The notes: generated by a model from the letters alone, not told the origin. Shown: positions 1 to 8,028, counted from the first letter of the stretch. The stretch: DNA of 13,728 nucleotides from Methylococcaceae bacterium (GCA_013138855.1 WTBX01000185.1:1-13728); one strand, 5' to 3'. Made by a program: numbers and translations.

Positions 1-783
1 AGTCACAACACGGAAGCCTTCCATAGACGCTTGTAAGGCACAAATTGGATCAATTTCAGTAATCCAAACCGTTGCGCCTAAACCGCGTAATGATTGCGCA
101 CAACCTTTACCGACATCACCGTAACCACATACAACTGCAATTTTACCTGCAATCATTACATCAGTGGCACGTTTGATACCATCAACTAAGGATTCACGAC
201 AGCCGTAAAGGTTATCGAATTTAGATTTAGTCACCGAATCATTGACGTTAAACGCTGGAACTTTTAATGAACCTTTAGTAACCATTTCATACAGACGTAA
301 CACACCTGTTGTGGTTTCTTCCGATAAACCTTTCACATCTGCCATTAATTCTGGGAATTTATCGTGCATCATCACGGTTAAATCACCCCCATCATCCAGA
401 ATCATGTTTGGTCGCCAGCCATCTGTGCCGATGATGGTTTGTTCAATACACCATTCGGCTTCTTCTTCGGTTTCACCTTTCCATGCGAATACAGGAATGC
501 CTGATTCTGCCATCGCTGCGGCTGCGTGGTCTTGAGTTGAGAAGATGTTGCATGATGACCAGCGAACTTCTGCACCTAATGCGGTTAATGTTTCGATTAA
601 AACTGCGGTTTGAATCGTCATGTGTAAACAACCTGCAATGCGAGCATCTTTTAAAGGTTGGGCTGCACCGAATTCTTCACGCAATGCCATTAAACCAGGC
701 ATTTCTGTTTCAGCGATATTAATTTCTTTACGTCCCCATGCTGCTAAGGCAATGTCGGCGACTTTGTAATCGTTTTGACTCAT
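1..783 (-). CDS. ahcY: Adenosylhomocysteinase (SAHH), N-terminal 261 residues, truncated by the window edge
   Basis: Hydrolyses S-adenosylhomocysteine to adenosine and homocysteine in the cytosol, relieving product inhibition of methyltransferases and feeding the methyl cycle with metK. The visible part holds the substrate-domain motifs GCLHMTIQTA (51-60) and SCNIFSTQDHAAAA (77-90), D131, E156-T157 in SEETTTGV, K186 and D190, and the NAD-binding loop GYGDVGKG (220-227). D131, E156, K186 and D190 fall at the same numbers as in the human enzyme, so this end is colinear. The family is about 430-470 aa, so roughly the last 40% lies outside. The ATG at 783 is the family start (MSQNDYKVADIAL) and has GAGAA about 9 nt upstream. 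It is the third gene of a probable metK - small ORF - ahcY unit, 37 nt after the small ORF. Identity is certain; only the 3' end is unseen. Confidence 0.97.
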   Translation of the reverse strand, partial: MSQNDYKVADIALAAWGRKEINIAETEMPGLMALREEFGAAQPLKDARIAGCLHMTIQTAVLIETLTALGAEVRWSSCNIFSTQDHAAAAMAESGIPVFAWKGETEEEAEWCIEQTIIGTDGWRPNMILDDGGDLTVMMHDKFPELMADVKGLSEETTTGVLRLYEMVTKGSLKVPAFNVNDSVTKSKFDNLYGCRESLVDGIKRATDVMIAGKIAVVCGYGDVGKGCAQSLRGLGATVWITEIDPICALQASMEGFRVVT

Positions 784-820
784 TTTTATATTCTCATTTT
801 ATATGTGTAATCAGACAAGG

Positions 821-1093
821 CTACTTAAATTTTTGATGACTTTGAATAAGTGTAGAGGACGGATTATTTTCCCGTTTATTTCCATCATTTTCCAAATCAT
901 ACAGCTCTTTGACGGATTTTCCGATGGCTGGGTTTATAGTGTCTAAACCAACTTCTTCGACAGCGCGAAGATATTCTTGCATTAAATCGTTGTTATTTTG
1001 AATAACAAGAAATATCTCATTGGTAATTGTAGGTCCGAGACATTCACCATTAAAAAGAGCTTTGGCTTTTTCTGTAATTTCTTTGGAAATCAT
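821..1093 (-). CDS. Small hypothetical protein (90 aa) between metK and ahcY
   Basis: I do not recognise this protein and assign no function. It is soluble-looking, charged and probably mostly helical, with no signal peptide, membrane segment or metal-binding cluster. Features seen are an amphipathic start (MISKEITEKAKALF), a central NNNDLMQEYLRAVEEVG block (33-49), an IGKSVKELYDLEN segment (57-69), and a polar, basic tail. It is supported as a real gene by a good ribosome site (AAGGAA about 8 nt before the ATG), by its tight placement (57 nt after metK, 37 nt before ahcY, same strand), and by the lack of any competing reading. The position suggests co-expression with S-adenosylmethionine metabolism, but that is context only. 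It could be a regulator of the cycle or an unrelated passenger. Confidence 0.75.
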   Translation of the reverse strand: MISKEITEKAKALFNGECLGPTITNEIFLVIQNNNDLMQEYLRAVEEVGLDTINPAIGKSVKELYDLENDGNKRENNPSSTLIQSHQKFK

Positions 1094-1150
1094 ATTTTAA
1101 TTCCTTGGGAGTGAATATCCAGCAACCACAAAAGGGTCGCCACTACGATT

Positions 1151-2308
1151 TTAGATTCCTGCCGCTTCTTTTAAAGCGTCTGCTTTATCAGTTTTTTCCC
1201 AGCTGAAAGACTCCTCTGTACGTCCAAAATGTCCGTAAGCGGCGGTTTTCTGATAAATAGGTCTTAATAAATCTAATTGAGCAATTAAACCTTTAGGACG
1301 CATATCAAAATGTTCGCGCACAATTTGGGCTAATTTAGCTTCTTCAATTTTACTAGTTCCAAAGGTTTCAATGGTAATTGAAGTAGGCTCTGCTACACCA
1401 ATTGCATAAGAAACCTGAATTTCACAACGCTCTGCAATACCCGCTGCAACAATATTTTTCGCTACATAACGACACATATACGCTGCGGAACGGTCAACTT
1501 TTGAAGGATCTTTACCTGAGAATGCACCACCACCATGACGTGCCATACCACCGTAAGTATCTACAATGATTTTACGACCTGTTAAACCACAGTCGCCAAC
1601 AGGCCCGCCAATAACGAAGTTACCTGTAGGATTGATATGAAATTTAGTGTCTTTATGAATCCAGTCTTTTAAGACAGGCTCAATAATGACTTCCATTACT
1701 GCTTCGTGAATGTCTTTTTGACTGATGTCTGGTGAATGCTGAGTTGATAAAACCACTGCATCAACGGCAACAGGTTTGTGATTTTCATAACGGAAAGTGA
1801 CCTGACTTTTCGCATCAGGACGTAACCATGATAGAATGCCGTGTTTACGTACTTCTGCTTGACGCTGTACTAAGCGGTGCGAGAAATGAATCGGTGCTGG
1901 CATTAACACATCTTCAATTTCATTAGTCGCATAACCAAACATTAAGCCTTGGTCACCTGCACCTTGTTCGTGGTCTTCTGAATCATCCACACCCATCGCA
2001 ATATCACCCGATTGTTTACCAATCGCGTTTAAGACTGCACAGGTTTCCCAATCAAAACCAGCAGCGGCATTATAACCAATCTCTTTAACGACTTTTCGTA
2101 CTACTGCCTCAGTATCTACCCATGCATTAGTGGTAATTTCACCCGCTAAAATGACCATACCTGTTTTAACCATAGTTTCGCAAGCTACACGCGAATTAGG
2201 ATCTTGCTCTAATAAAGCATCTAATACCGCATCAGAAATCTGATCGGCCATTTTATCTGGATGACCTTCTGAAACAGATTCAGATGTAAAAATATAGTTA
2301 TCACTCAT
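1151..2308 (-). CDS. metK: S-adenosylmethionine synthetase
   Basis: Makes S-adenosylmethionine from methionine and ATP in the cytosol, as a tetramer needing Mg2+ and K+. The 385-aa length matches the E. coli enzyme (384). Family motifs are in order: GHPDK (15-19, ATP/Mg site), GAGDQGLMFGYA (116-127, signature 1), DCGLTGRKI (239-247) and the phosphate loop GGGAFSGKD (259-267, signature 2). The ATG at 2308 has AAAGGT about 7 nt upstream. Only about 35 nt separate it from the tRNA terminator upstream, leaving little room for a promoter. No SAM-type riboswitch fits in so short a leader. Downstream lie the small ORF and ahcY, so a methyl-cycle operon is likely. Nothing suggests truncation. Confidence 0.98.
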   Translation of the reverse strand: MSDNYIFTSESVSEGHPDKMADQISDAVLDALLEQDPNSRVACETMVKTGMVILAGEITTNAWVDTEAVVRKVVKEIGYNAAAGFDWETCAVLNAIGKQSGDIAMGVDDSEDHEQGAGDQGLMFGYATNEIEDVLMPAPIHFSHRLVQRQAEVRKHGILSWLRPDAKSQVTFRYENHKPVAVDAVVLSTQHSPDISQKDIHEAVMEVIIEPVLKDWIHKDTKFHINPTGNFVIGGPVGDCGLTGRKIIVDTYGGMARHGGGAFSGKDPSKVDRSAAYMCRYVAKNIVAAGIAERCEIQVSYAIGVAEPTSITIETFGTSKIEEAKLAQIVREHFDMRPKGLIAQLDLLRPIYQKTAAYGHFGRTEESFSWEKTDKADALKEAAGI

Positions 2309-2341
2309 GGGATTTACCTTTGATAATCATTTTTGACAGAT

Positions 2342-2368
2342 ACAAAAAAGGCTGCAAATGCAGCCTTT
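2342..2368 (-). terminator. Rho-independent terminator after tRNA-Ile2 / rpoD unit
   Basis: On the minus strand a perfect 9-bp stem (AAAGGCTGC / GCAGCCTTT, arms 2347-2355 and 2360-2368) with a 4-nt loop is followed at once by a U-run (the A-run at 2344-2349 on the plus strand). It starts 8 nt after the CCA end of the tRNA, so it should end the rpsU-yqeY-dnaG-rpoD-tRNA transcription unit and insulate metK. The plus-strand reading lacks a U-run of similar quality. Confidence 0.92.
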
Positions 2369-2376
2369 CGTTGTGA

Positions 2377-2453
2377 TGGTGGGCCCTCCCAGACTCGAAC
2401 TGGGGACCTGCCGATTATGAGTCGGATGCTCTAACCAACTGAGCTAAGGGCCC
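2377..2453 (-). tRNA. ileX: tRNA-Ile2 (anticodon CAT, lysidine-modified type)
   Basis: The minus strand folds as a full tRNA of 77 nt with encoded CCA: 7-bp acceptor (GGGCCCT/AGGGCCC), D arm with AGCTCAGTTGGTTAGAGC, anticodon loop CTCATAA, and T arm CCCAG-TTCGAGT-CTGGG. A CAT anticodon could mean Met or Ile2. The GC-rich acceptor (GGGCCCT, compare E. coli Ile2 GGCCCCT) and the anticodon stem ending GA / TC resemble E. coli Ile2 rather than elongator Met (GGCTACG). E. coli ileX also lies just downstream of rpoD. Reading AUA with this tRNA requires TilS to convert C34 to lysidine. Its 5' end is only 6 nt after the rpoD stop, so it is probably cut from the rpoD transcript by RNase P. Confidence 0.95.
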
Positions 2454-2459
2454 TAAACT

Positions 2460-4274
2460 TTATTCACCATCCAGAAAACAGCGTAGACGCTCTGATCTTG
2501 AAGGGTGTCTTAATTTTCTAAGTGCTTTGGCTTCAATTTGACGAATTCTTTCACGGGTTACATCAAATTGTTTGCCGACTTCTTCTAGTGTATGGTCGGT
2601 ATTCATATTGATACCAAAACGCATACGTAATACTTTTGCTTCTCTTGCGGTTAAACCGCTTAATACATTTTGTGTTGATTCACGCAAACCTGCAATGGTT
2701 GCTGATTCAACTGGGGACAGTACTTTAGCATCTTCTATGAAATCTCCCAAATGAGAATCTTCATCGTCGCCAATCGGAGTTTCCATTGAAATAGGTTCTT
2801 TCGCTATTTTCAATACCTTACGAACTTTATCTTCTGGCATTTCCATGCGTTCAGCGAGTTCTTCAGGGGTTGCTTCGCGCCCCATTTCTTGCAAAATTTG
2901 TCTGGATACACGATTTAATTTATTAATCGTTTCAATCATGTGAACAGGAATACGAATCGTTCTCGCTTGGTCAGCAATAGAGCGCGTAATTGCCTGTCTA
3001 ATCCACCATGTTGCATAAGTTGAAAATTTATAACCACGACGGTATTCAAATTTATCAACCGCTTTCATTAAGCCAATATTGCCTTCTTGAATTAAATCCA
3101 AGAATTGTAAGCCACGATTAGTGTATTTTTTAGCAATAGAAATAACCAGCCTTAAATTAGCTTCAATCATTTCTTTTTTAGCGCGTCGCGCTTTAGCCTC
3201 GCCAATTGACATGCGACGATTAATATCTTTTATCGCAGAAACAGGCAGTCCTTGAGTCTTTTCTATTTCAAGTAATAGAGCTTGTGCTTTTTTAAGAGCG
3301 TGTTCATTTGCTTTAGCAACTGCAAAATAAGGGCTGCTGTCTTTAAAATGTTGCGCTAACCATTTTGGGTTAGTTTCGTTATTAGTAAACGATTGAATAA
3401 ATTCTTTGCGTGGCATTTTTCCTTTGCCGACAAAAATATTCATAATAATGCGTTCTTTTTTACGAACGCCTGTGACAGTAGTGGTTACTGCGGCAATCAT
3501 CTTTTTAAAATATTGTAATGACCATTTATATTCTAAAAAGGAATCAGCCAATACGGTATAAGCTTGTTCCGTTTTTTCATGAGTATAACCGTTTTTTTCG
3601 ACGGATTCTAAGATAGCTTTTAAAGCAAGTTTTAACTCTTCGACTTTAACTTGAATTTGTTCGTAATCAATGCCTTTGTTTTCCTCTTCATCGTCTTCCG
3701 AATCTTCGGTACTAGGCTTAGGCTGTATTGCAGTTAGGTCGTCTGTATCTTCTAAATCACTTAATCCTGAGATTAAATCAGTAATTTTTAATTCAGACTC
3801 TTCCTCTGGAATGCTATCAAAAGCTTCAATAAAGCTTGAAACAATACGCGAAGATCTAGCAATGGCTTTTACAATTTGCTGTTGTCCGCTTTCAATGCGC
3901 TTTGCAATTTTAAGTTCTTCGTCGCGGGTCAATAACTCAACCGAACCCATTTCGCGCATATACATGCGAACAGGATCAGTAGTGCGTCCAAATTCACTAT
4001 CAACCGAAGCAAGCGCGGCAACTTCGGCGGCGGCGGCATCATCATCATCGGAAGTGACTGCTGCATCAGATGTGATTAACGAGTCGGCATCGGGAGCAAC
4101 TTCGTGAACCTGAATTCCCATATCATTGATCATGCCAATGATGTCTTCAATTTGCTCTGGATCAACAATATCACCCGGTAAATGGTCATTGACCTCTGCA
4201 TAGGTTAAATAACCTTGCGCTTTACCTTTAGCAATTAATTGTTTAAGTTGAGATTGTTGCTGTTCTTGATTCAT
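2460..4274 (-). CDS. rpoD: RNA polymerase primary sigma factor (sigma-70, RpoD)
   Basis: Directs RNA polymerase to housekeeping promoters. The protein is 604 aa (E. coli 613). Visible regions are 1.1 (about 1-60), an acidic linker (D/A-rich, 61-95), 1.2 (GRTTDPVRMYMREMG, 96-110), the long non-conserved insert of proteobacterial RpoD with a second acidic run (about 130-370), and region 2 (371-447). Region 2 includes GLQFLDLIQEGNIGLMKAV and the -10-binding YATWWIRQAITRSIADQ. Region 3 follows, then region 4 with helix-turn-helix HTLEEVGKQFDVTRERIRQI (561-580). The C-terminus LRCFLDGE is close to the enteric end. The insert and region 1.1 mark it as the essential factor, not RpoS. It follows dnaG by 77 nt, with its own promoter-like site in the gap, and precedes tRNA-Ile2 by 6 nt. 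Confidence 0.98.
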   Translation of the reverse strand: MNQEQQQSQLKQLIAKGKAQGYLTYAEVNDHLPGDIVDPEQIEDIIGMINDMGIQVHEVAPDADSLITSDAAVTSDDDDAAAAEVAALASVDSEFGRTTDPVRMYMREMGSVELLTRDEELKIAKRIESGQQQIVKAIARSSRIVSSFIEAFDSIPEEESELKITDLISGLSDLEDTDDLTAIQPKPSTEDSEDDEEENKGIDYEQIQVKVEELKLALKAILESVEKNGYTHEKTEQAYTVLADSFLEYKWSLQYFKKMIAAVTTTVTGVRKKERIIMNIFVGKGKMPRKEFIQSFTNNETNPKWLAQHFKDSSPYFAVAKANEHALKKAQALLLEIEKTQGLPVSAIKDINRRMSIGEAKARRAKKEMIEANLRLVISIAKKYTNRGLQFLDLIQEGNIGLMKAVDKFEYRRGYKFSTYATWWIRQAITRSIADQARTIRIPVHMIETINKLNRVSRQILQEMGREATPEELAERMEMPEDKVRKVLKIAKEPISMETPIGDDEDSHLGDFIEDAKVLSPVESATIAGLRESTQNVLSGLTAREAKVLRMRFGINMNTDHTLEEVGKQFDVTRERIRQIEAKALRKLRHPSRSERLRCFLDGE

Positions 4275-4317
4275 TGATTACCCACAAAAATTCAGTCCAG
4301 ACCCCGCTGAACAGAAA

Positions 4318-4350
4318 ATTATAACACAAAAATAGTTGACTGTATCAACT
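4318..4350 (-). promoter_or_regulatory. Candidate internal sigma-70 promoter for rpoD, overlapped by a short inverted repeat
   Basis: In the 77-nt dnaG-rpoD gap the minus strand has a perfect TATAAT (4318-4323) with TTGATA (4343-4348) 19 nt upstream. That spacing is longer than ideal, so the -35 is tentative. The same stretch holds AGTTGA-N5-TCAACT (arms 4334-4339 and 4345-4350) directly after the dnaG stop, followed by a short U-run. It could act as a weak attenuator between dnaG and rpoD. Both readings are from sequence alone. Confidence 0.5.
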
Positions 4351-4351
4351 G

Positions 4352-6100
4352 TTATTTTAACATTTTTATTAATAACTGTTTTTCTTCACTGTTTAGACTT
4401 TGATTGCTTTCTTTAAGCAGTAAGTTAGTTAGTAGTTCATCTTTTGCTTGTTTAATAAGATTATTGACGCTGTCAGTGAACATTTTCCCTATGATTTCTT
4501 TAGGTGTGTTGTCGAGTTCTAGTTCATAAGCTGCCAAGGTATTAATCATTTTTTCTTTATCAGTGTTTCTATAGCATTCAACTAATGCCCCCATGTTTGC
4601 AGGCTTATTGTTGCTAATAGTTTGTAAAATATTTCCTAATACCTCTAAGCTAGGAAAATCTAGCCCCTTCCAATTCGGTATTTCTCTAATTATTAATTCA
4701 GCTAGCTCAGGATTTTGTAACAATAATGCAATCGTAAATCTAGCAGTTGATAATTTAGTGCCACGTTTTTTTCGTGGATTTAGTGCATTAGACTTAAGTG
4801 TAGCTAACTTTTTAGAATTCTCTAGTGAGCTAGATAGCTGTTGTTCCGATAATTTAGAGAGATCTTGTAATTTCGAAAGCATTATTTTTTTAAAAAAACC
4901 TTCGGGTATTTGATTTAAATGCGGTTCTGCTATGGCTGCTAATTGTGAGCAACCTTCAGGACTGGTTAAATCAAGGCTTCTGGTTACGTGTTCAAAAAAA
5001 TAATCCGACAAGGTTTGTGTAGAGATAATGCGTTTTGAGAAAATTTCAAGTCCCTCTTGGCGAATTAATGAATCTGGGTCTTCATTTTGAGGCAATAACA
5101 TGATTTTTATTTGTCGCCCATCACGCAAAGTTGGCATTGCGGTTTCAACGGCTCGCCATGCCGCTTTTCTGCCTGCATTGTCGCCATCGAAACATAAAAC
5201 TAATTCTGAGGCGAAACGAAATAAAATATCTAAATGGGTTCTGGACGTTGCTGTTCCTAGTGTTGCAACGGCGTAGTGCAAGCCAAATTGTGCCAAGGCA
5301 ATGACATCCATATAACCTTCAACAATTAAAACCCGCTCTGGCTTACTATTTTTTTGCAATAGCTCACAAAGCCCGTAAACCTCATTGCCTTTGGAAAAAA
5401 CACTGGTTTCGGGTGAATTTAAATATTTTGGTAATGAATCGTCTAAAACTCTCGCGCCAAAGCCTAAGATTCGACCGCGTTTGTCTCGAATAGGGAACAT
5501 TAAACGCCCGCGAAAACGGTCATAACTGCCACCATTTTCTTTGTTGATTAATAACCCCGCATCAAGCAGAAGTTTTTTGTTAAAGCGTTTCCCTAATTCA
5601 TCCCAAGCGTCAGGCGCGTAGCCGAGCATGAAGTCTCTGGCAATAATGCCACTGAGACCGCGTTTTTTTAAATAAGCAATGGCTTGTTGACCTTCGGGAT
5701 TGGATTTTAATTGCTGTGCGTAAAATTTAGCGACAGCCTCCAAGGTTGAATAGAGGTCTTTTAGATTATCGGGTTTTGCTGGAGTGTTATAAGTACTTTC
5801 TTCGCGTGGTACATCCACACCGACAAAAGTAGCGAGGTCTTCAATGGCTTCTACAAACTCCAAGTGGGAGTAATCCATTAAAAAAGTAATCGCATTGCCG
5901 CCTGCACCGCAGCCAAAACAATAAAAAAACTGTTTTTTACGGTTGACTGAAAAGCTTGGGGATTTTTCGTTATGAAAGGGGCAGCGAGCGGCATAATTGC
6001 TACCCGTTTTTTTCAAGGGGACATGCGAGTCAATTAAATCGACAATATCGACCCGCACTAAAAGATCATCTATAAAATCACGCGGAATTCTGCCAGCCAT
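4352..6100 (-). CDS. dnaG: DNA primase
   Basis: Synthesises RNA primers at the replication fork, working with DnaB helicase. The protein is 582 aa (E. coli 581). It has an N-terminal CHC2 zinc-binding domain with C40, H43, C61 and C64 (CPFH ... CFGC). The catalytic core has TOPRIM acidic residues E261 (VLIVEGYMDVIALAQFG) and D305/D307 (LCFDGDNAGRKAAW). A less conserved C-terminal helicase-binding domain spans about 450-582. I take the ATG at 6100 (MAGRIPRDF, as in enterics) rather than the TTG one codon earlier. No clear Shine-Dalgarno is seen in the 15-nt gap after yqeY, so translation may be coupled to the upstream gene, as expected for low-level primase. The gene stands in its usual place between rpsU/yqeY and rpoD. 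Confidence 0.98.
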   Translation of the reverse strand: MAGRIPRDFIDDLLVRVDIVDLIDSHVPLKKTGSNYAARCPFHNEKSPSFSVNRKKQFFYCFGCGAGGNAITFLMDYSHLEFVEAIEDLATFVGVDVPREESTYNTPAKPDNLKDLYSTLEAVAKFYAQQLKSNPEGQQAIAYLKKRGLSGIIARDFMLGYAPDAWDELGKRFNKKLLLDAGLLINKENGGSYDRFRGRLMFPIRDKRGRILGFGARVLDDSLPKYLNSPETSVFSKGNEVYGLCELLQKNSKPERVLIVEGYMDVIALAQFGLHYAVATLGTATSRTHLDILFRFASELVLCFDGDNAGRKAAWRAVETAMPTLRDGRQIKIMLLPQNEDPDSLIRQEGLEIFSKRIISTQTLSDYFFEHVTRSLDLTSPEGCSQLAAIAEPHLNQIPEGFFKKIMLSKLQDLSKLSEQQLSSSLENSKKLATLKSNALNPRKKRGTKLSTARFTIALLLQNPELAELIIREIPNWKGLDFPSLEVLGNILQTISNNKPANMGALVECYRNTDKEKMINTLAAYELELDNTPKEIIGKMFTDSVNNLIKQAKDELLTNLLLKESNQSLNSEEKQLLIKMLK

Positions 6101-6115
6101 CAATAAGCTAGCGGC

Positions 6116-6565
6116 TTATACCGCTAACGCTGCCTTGATTTTGACGCTAACGACAGACATATCAGCACGTCCCTGCATTTTAGGCTTTAACTGCCCCATG
6201 ACTTTACCCATATCTTTAATGGATGCAGCCCCAGTCGCAGTAATTACCTCAGCAATCATGCTTTCAATTTCCGTATCCGTTAAGGCTTGCGGTAGAAAGT
6301 CTTGAATAATTAAGACTTCCGCTTCTTCAATGGCGATTAAATCATCGCGTCCGCCGTCTTTAAACTGTTTGATTGATTCGCGGCGTTGCTTAAGCATTTT
6401 ATCTAGCACAGCAAGGGTACGCGCCTCGTCTAATTCAATACGCTCATCCACCTCAATTTGCTTGATAGCAGCTAAAATCGTACGAATGACAAGCAATCTA
6501 TCTTTATTTTTAGCCCTCATAGAGGCTTTCATATCATCCTTGATACGAGTTTTTAATGATTCCAT
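6116..6565 (-). CDS. yqeY: GatB/YqeY-domain protein
   Basis: The 149-aa protein matches the YqeY family over its whole length. It has a helical N-terminal part (MESLKTRIKDDMKASMRAKNK), the conserved RLLVIRTILAAIKQIEVDER block (24-43), IIQDFLPQALTD near 86-97, and a C-terminal GKVMGQLKPKMQGRAD segment. The C-terminal half corresponds to the tail domain of GatB, which contacts tRNA in amidotransferases. Stand-alone YqeY has no firmly established biochemical role; a tRNA-linked function is inferred from the domain. It lies 18 nt after rpsU and 15 nt before dnaG on the same strand, a common arrangement in proteobacteria, so it is almost certainly part of the macromolecular-synthesis operon. Confidence 0.93.
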   Translation of the reverse strand: MESLKTRIKDDMKASMRAKNKDRLLVIRTILAAIKQIEVDERIELDEARTLAVLDKMLKQRRESIKQFKDGGRDDLIAIEEAEVLIIQDFLPQALTDTEIESMIAEVITATGAASIKDMGKVMGQLKPKMQGRADMSVVSVKIKAALAV

Positions 6566-6583
6566 CTTTTTAAGCCCTGTAGA

Positions 6584-6817
6584 TTACAGTTGTGGACGAC
6601 CACGACGTAAGTTTTTAAGTGCATAACGCTCTCTAGCCAATTTTTTCAAATGACGTTTAACGGCAGCAGCCCCTTTACGTTTACGTTCTGCCGTTGGTTT
6701 TTCATAGAATTCACGACGACGGACTTCCGATAAAACACCTGCTTTTTCACAAGCGCGTTTAAAACGGCGAATCGCAATATCAAATGGTTCGTTTTCTTTA
6801 ACTTTTACTGCTGGCAT
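6584..6817 (-). CDS. rpsU: 30S ribosomal protein bS21
   Basis: Small basic protein of the 30S platform, near the 3' end of 16S rRNA, helping mRNA engagement at initiation. The 77-aa product begins MPAVKVKENEPFDIAIRRFK, contains the family core KRACEKAGVLSEVRRREFYEKP, and ends in an Arg/Lys-rich tail (RYALKNLRRGRPQL). E. coli S21 is 71 aa. The ATG at 6817 has AGGT about 8 nt upstream. It is the first gene of the minus-strand unit running through dnaG and rpoD. Its leader (about 65-70 nt from the predicted start) contains a hairpin at 6852-6873. Confidence 0.97.
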   Translation of the reverse strand: MPAVKVKENEPFDIAIRRFKRACEKAGVLSEVRRREFYEKPTAERKRKGAAAVKRHLKKLARERYALKNLRRGRPQL

Positions 6818-6923
6818 TATAATGACCTAAATGTGTTAAGATTTGTGGTTAGCTCAAAGCTCAGGCTTTAAGCGGTAAAACTAAACCCTCAATTATACTT
6901 TAAATTTCTAACAAGTAAAAATA
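6818..6923. promoter_or_regulatory. Divergent rpsU / tsaD promoter region with overlapping -10 elements and an rpsU-leader hairpin
   Basis: The 106-bp gap has a perfect TATAAT on the minus strand (6892-6897) for rpsU and TATACT on the plus strand (6894-6899) for tsaD, sharing bases. Neither has a good -35. Between them and rpsU lies an imperfect hairpin (arms 6852-6860 and 6865-6873: GCTcAAAGC, loop TCAG, GCTTTaAGC, one mismatch), which would sit in the rpsU mRNA leader. The tsaD leader would be very short, about 17-20 nt. Confidence 0.55.
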
Positions 6924-7934
6924 ATGTACGTTTTAGGCATAGAAACTTCCTGTGATGAAACAGGTGTAGCGATTTATCATTCCGAAAAAGGGATTGTGAG
7001 TGACTTACTTTATAGTCAAGTAAAAATGCACGCTGAATACGGTGGCGTTGTCCCAGAACTCGCCTCACGCGATCATATACGCCGCTTAGTGCCTTTAATA
7101 AAGGAAACATTAAAAGAGGCTAGCTTAAGTTCTGACGATATTGGTGGGATAGCCTATACCGCAGGGCCTGGTTTAATGGGAGCATTATTAGTCGGTGCAA
7201 CCACCGCGCGTAGTTTGGCTTGGACGTGGCAAGTTCCCGCTATCGCAGTACATCATATGGAAGGGCATTTACTTGCACCGATGCTAGAAGAAAATGCGCC
7301 AGCGTTTCCTTTTGTCGCCTTACTTGTTTCAGGTGGGCATACATTATTAGTGCGTGTTGATGGTATCGGACAATATGAATTATTAGGCGAATCTTTAGAT
7401 GATGCGGCGGGCGAAGCCTTTGATAAGACCGCAAAAATGCTAGGTTTAGGTTATCCAGGAGGGCCTAAGGTCTCAGCTTTAGCCGAGCAAGGTGAAGCGC
7501 GTTTTAAATTTCCGCGTCCAATGACGGATAGACCAGGTTTAGATTTTAGTTTTAGTGGTTTAAAAACGTTTACCATGAATACGCTGAATAAAACCGAGAA
7601 AACCGACCAAGATAAAGCCGATATAGCCTATGCATTTCAAATGGCAACCGCTGAAACCATTAGCATCAAATGCCGTCGTGCTTTACAACAAACAGGTTTG
7701 AAACGCTTAGTGATTGCAGGAGGCGTGAGTGCAAACAAACAAATTCGCGCTAGTTTGCAGGAGATGACTAAAAAAGAAGGGGCTAAGTTATATTTTCCGC
7801 GCTTAAAATTTTGCACTGATAATGGCGCAATGATTGCCTATGCAGGCTGTCAACGATTATTGGCTGGTCAACAAGAATCATTAGAAATTTATGCTAAACC
7901 ACGCTGGCCAATTGATGAGCTTTCTTCGCTATAA
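6924..7934 (+). CDS. tsaD: tRNA N6-adenosine threonylcarbamoyltransferase TsaD
   Basis: Transfers the threonylcarbamoyl group to A37 of ANN-decoding tRNAs (t6A), acting with TsaB, TsaE and TsaC. The 336-aa protein has the ASKHA fold motifs. The start is MYVLGIETSCDETGVAIY. The metal ligands H111 and H115 lie in HMEGH. It also has LLVSGGHTLL (133-142), DDAAGEAFDKTAKMLGLGYP (159-178), FSFSGLKT (208-215), GGVSANKQIR (266-275) and the C-terminal metal site DNGAMIAYAG (299-308). H111 and H115 fall at the E. coli positions. It is transcribed away from rpsU, the standard gammaproteobacterial order, and ends in its own terminator. All key residues are present. Confidence 0.98.
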   Translation: MYVLGIETSCDETGVAIYHSEKGIVSDLLYSQVKMHAEYGGVVPELASRDHIRRLVPLIKETLKEASLSSDDIGGIAYTAGPGLMGALLVGATTARSLAWTWQVPAIAVHHMEGHLLAPMLEENAPAFPFVALLVSGGHTLLVRVDGIGQYELLGESLDDAAGEAFDKTAKMLGLGYPGGPKVSALAEQGEARFKFPRPMTDRPGLDFSFSGLKTFTMNTLNKTEKTDQDKADIAYAFQMATAETISIKCRRALQQTGLKRLVIAGGVSANKQIRASLQEMTKKEGAKLYFPRLKFCTDNGAMIAYAGCQRLLAGQQESLEIYAKPRWPIDELSSL

Positions 7935-7953
7935 TCGTTATTGACAATAATTC

Positions 7954-8003
7954 GCCACAGTAAAGGTAAAACGTTTATTTTATCTCTTCTGTGGCTTTTT
8001 CTT
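7954..8003 (+). terminator. Rho-independent terminator of tsaD
   Basis: A 7-bp outer stem GCCACAG (7954-7960) / CTGTGGC (7989-7995) is followed directly by TTTTT (7996-8000) and further T-rich sequence. The 28-nt loop can form an inner TAAAA/TTTTA stem, extending the hairpin. It lies 20 nt after the tsaD stop. On the minus strand the same hairpin lacks a U-run, so it probably does not serve the converging bactofilin gene well. Confidence 0.78.
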
Positions 8004-8028
8004 ACGTTTTAGAGGGTTTTCTAGTCAG

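Noticed and set aside
242..722. Plus-strand open frames opposite ahcY
   Set aside because: They lie wholly within the strongly conserved SAHH coding sequence on the other strand and have no recognisable product.
1122..1140. Six-base-pair hairpin (GCAACC / GGTCGC with G-U pairs) in the metK to small-ORF gap, considered as a SAH or SAM riboswitch part or terminator
   Set aside because: No U-run follows and no conserved riboswitch core is present in the 57-nt gap; it is probably incidental.
3670..4107. Plus-strand 145-codon frame opposite rpoD, serine-rich
   Set aside because: It is the antisense of the acidic, low-complexity part of RpoD, which yields serine-rich translations; no ribosome site or homology.
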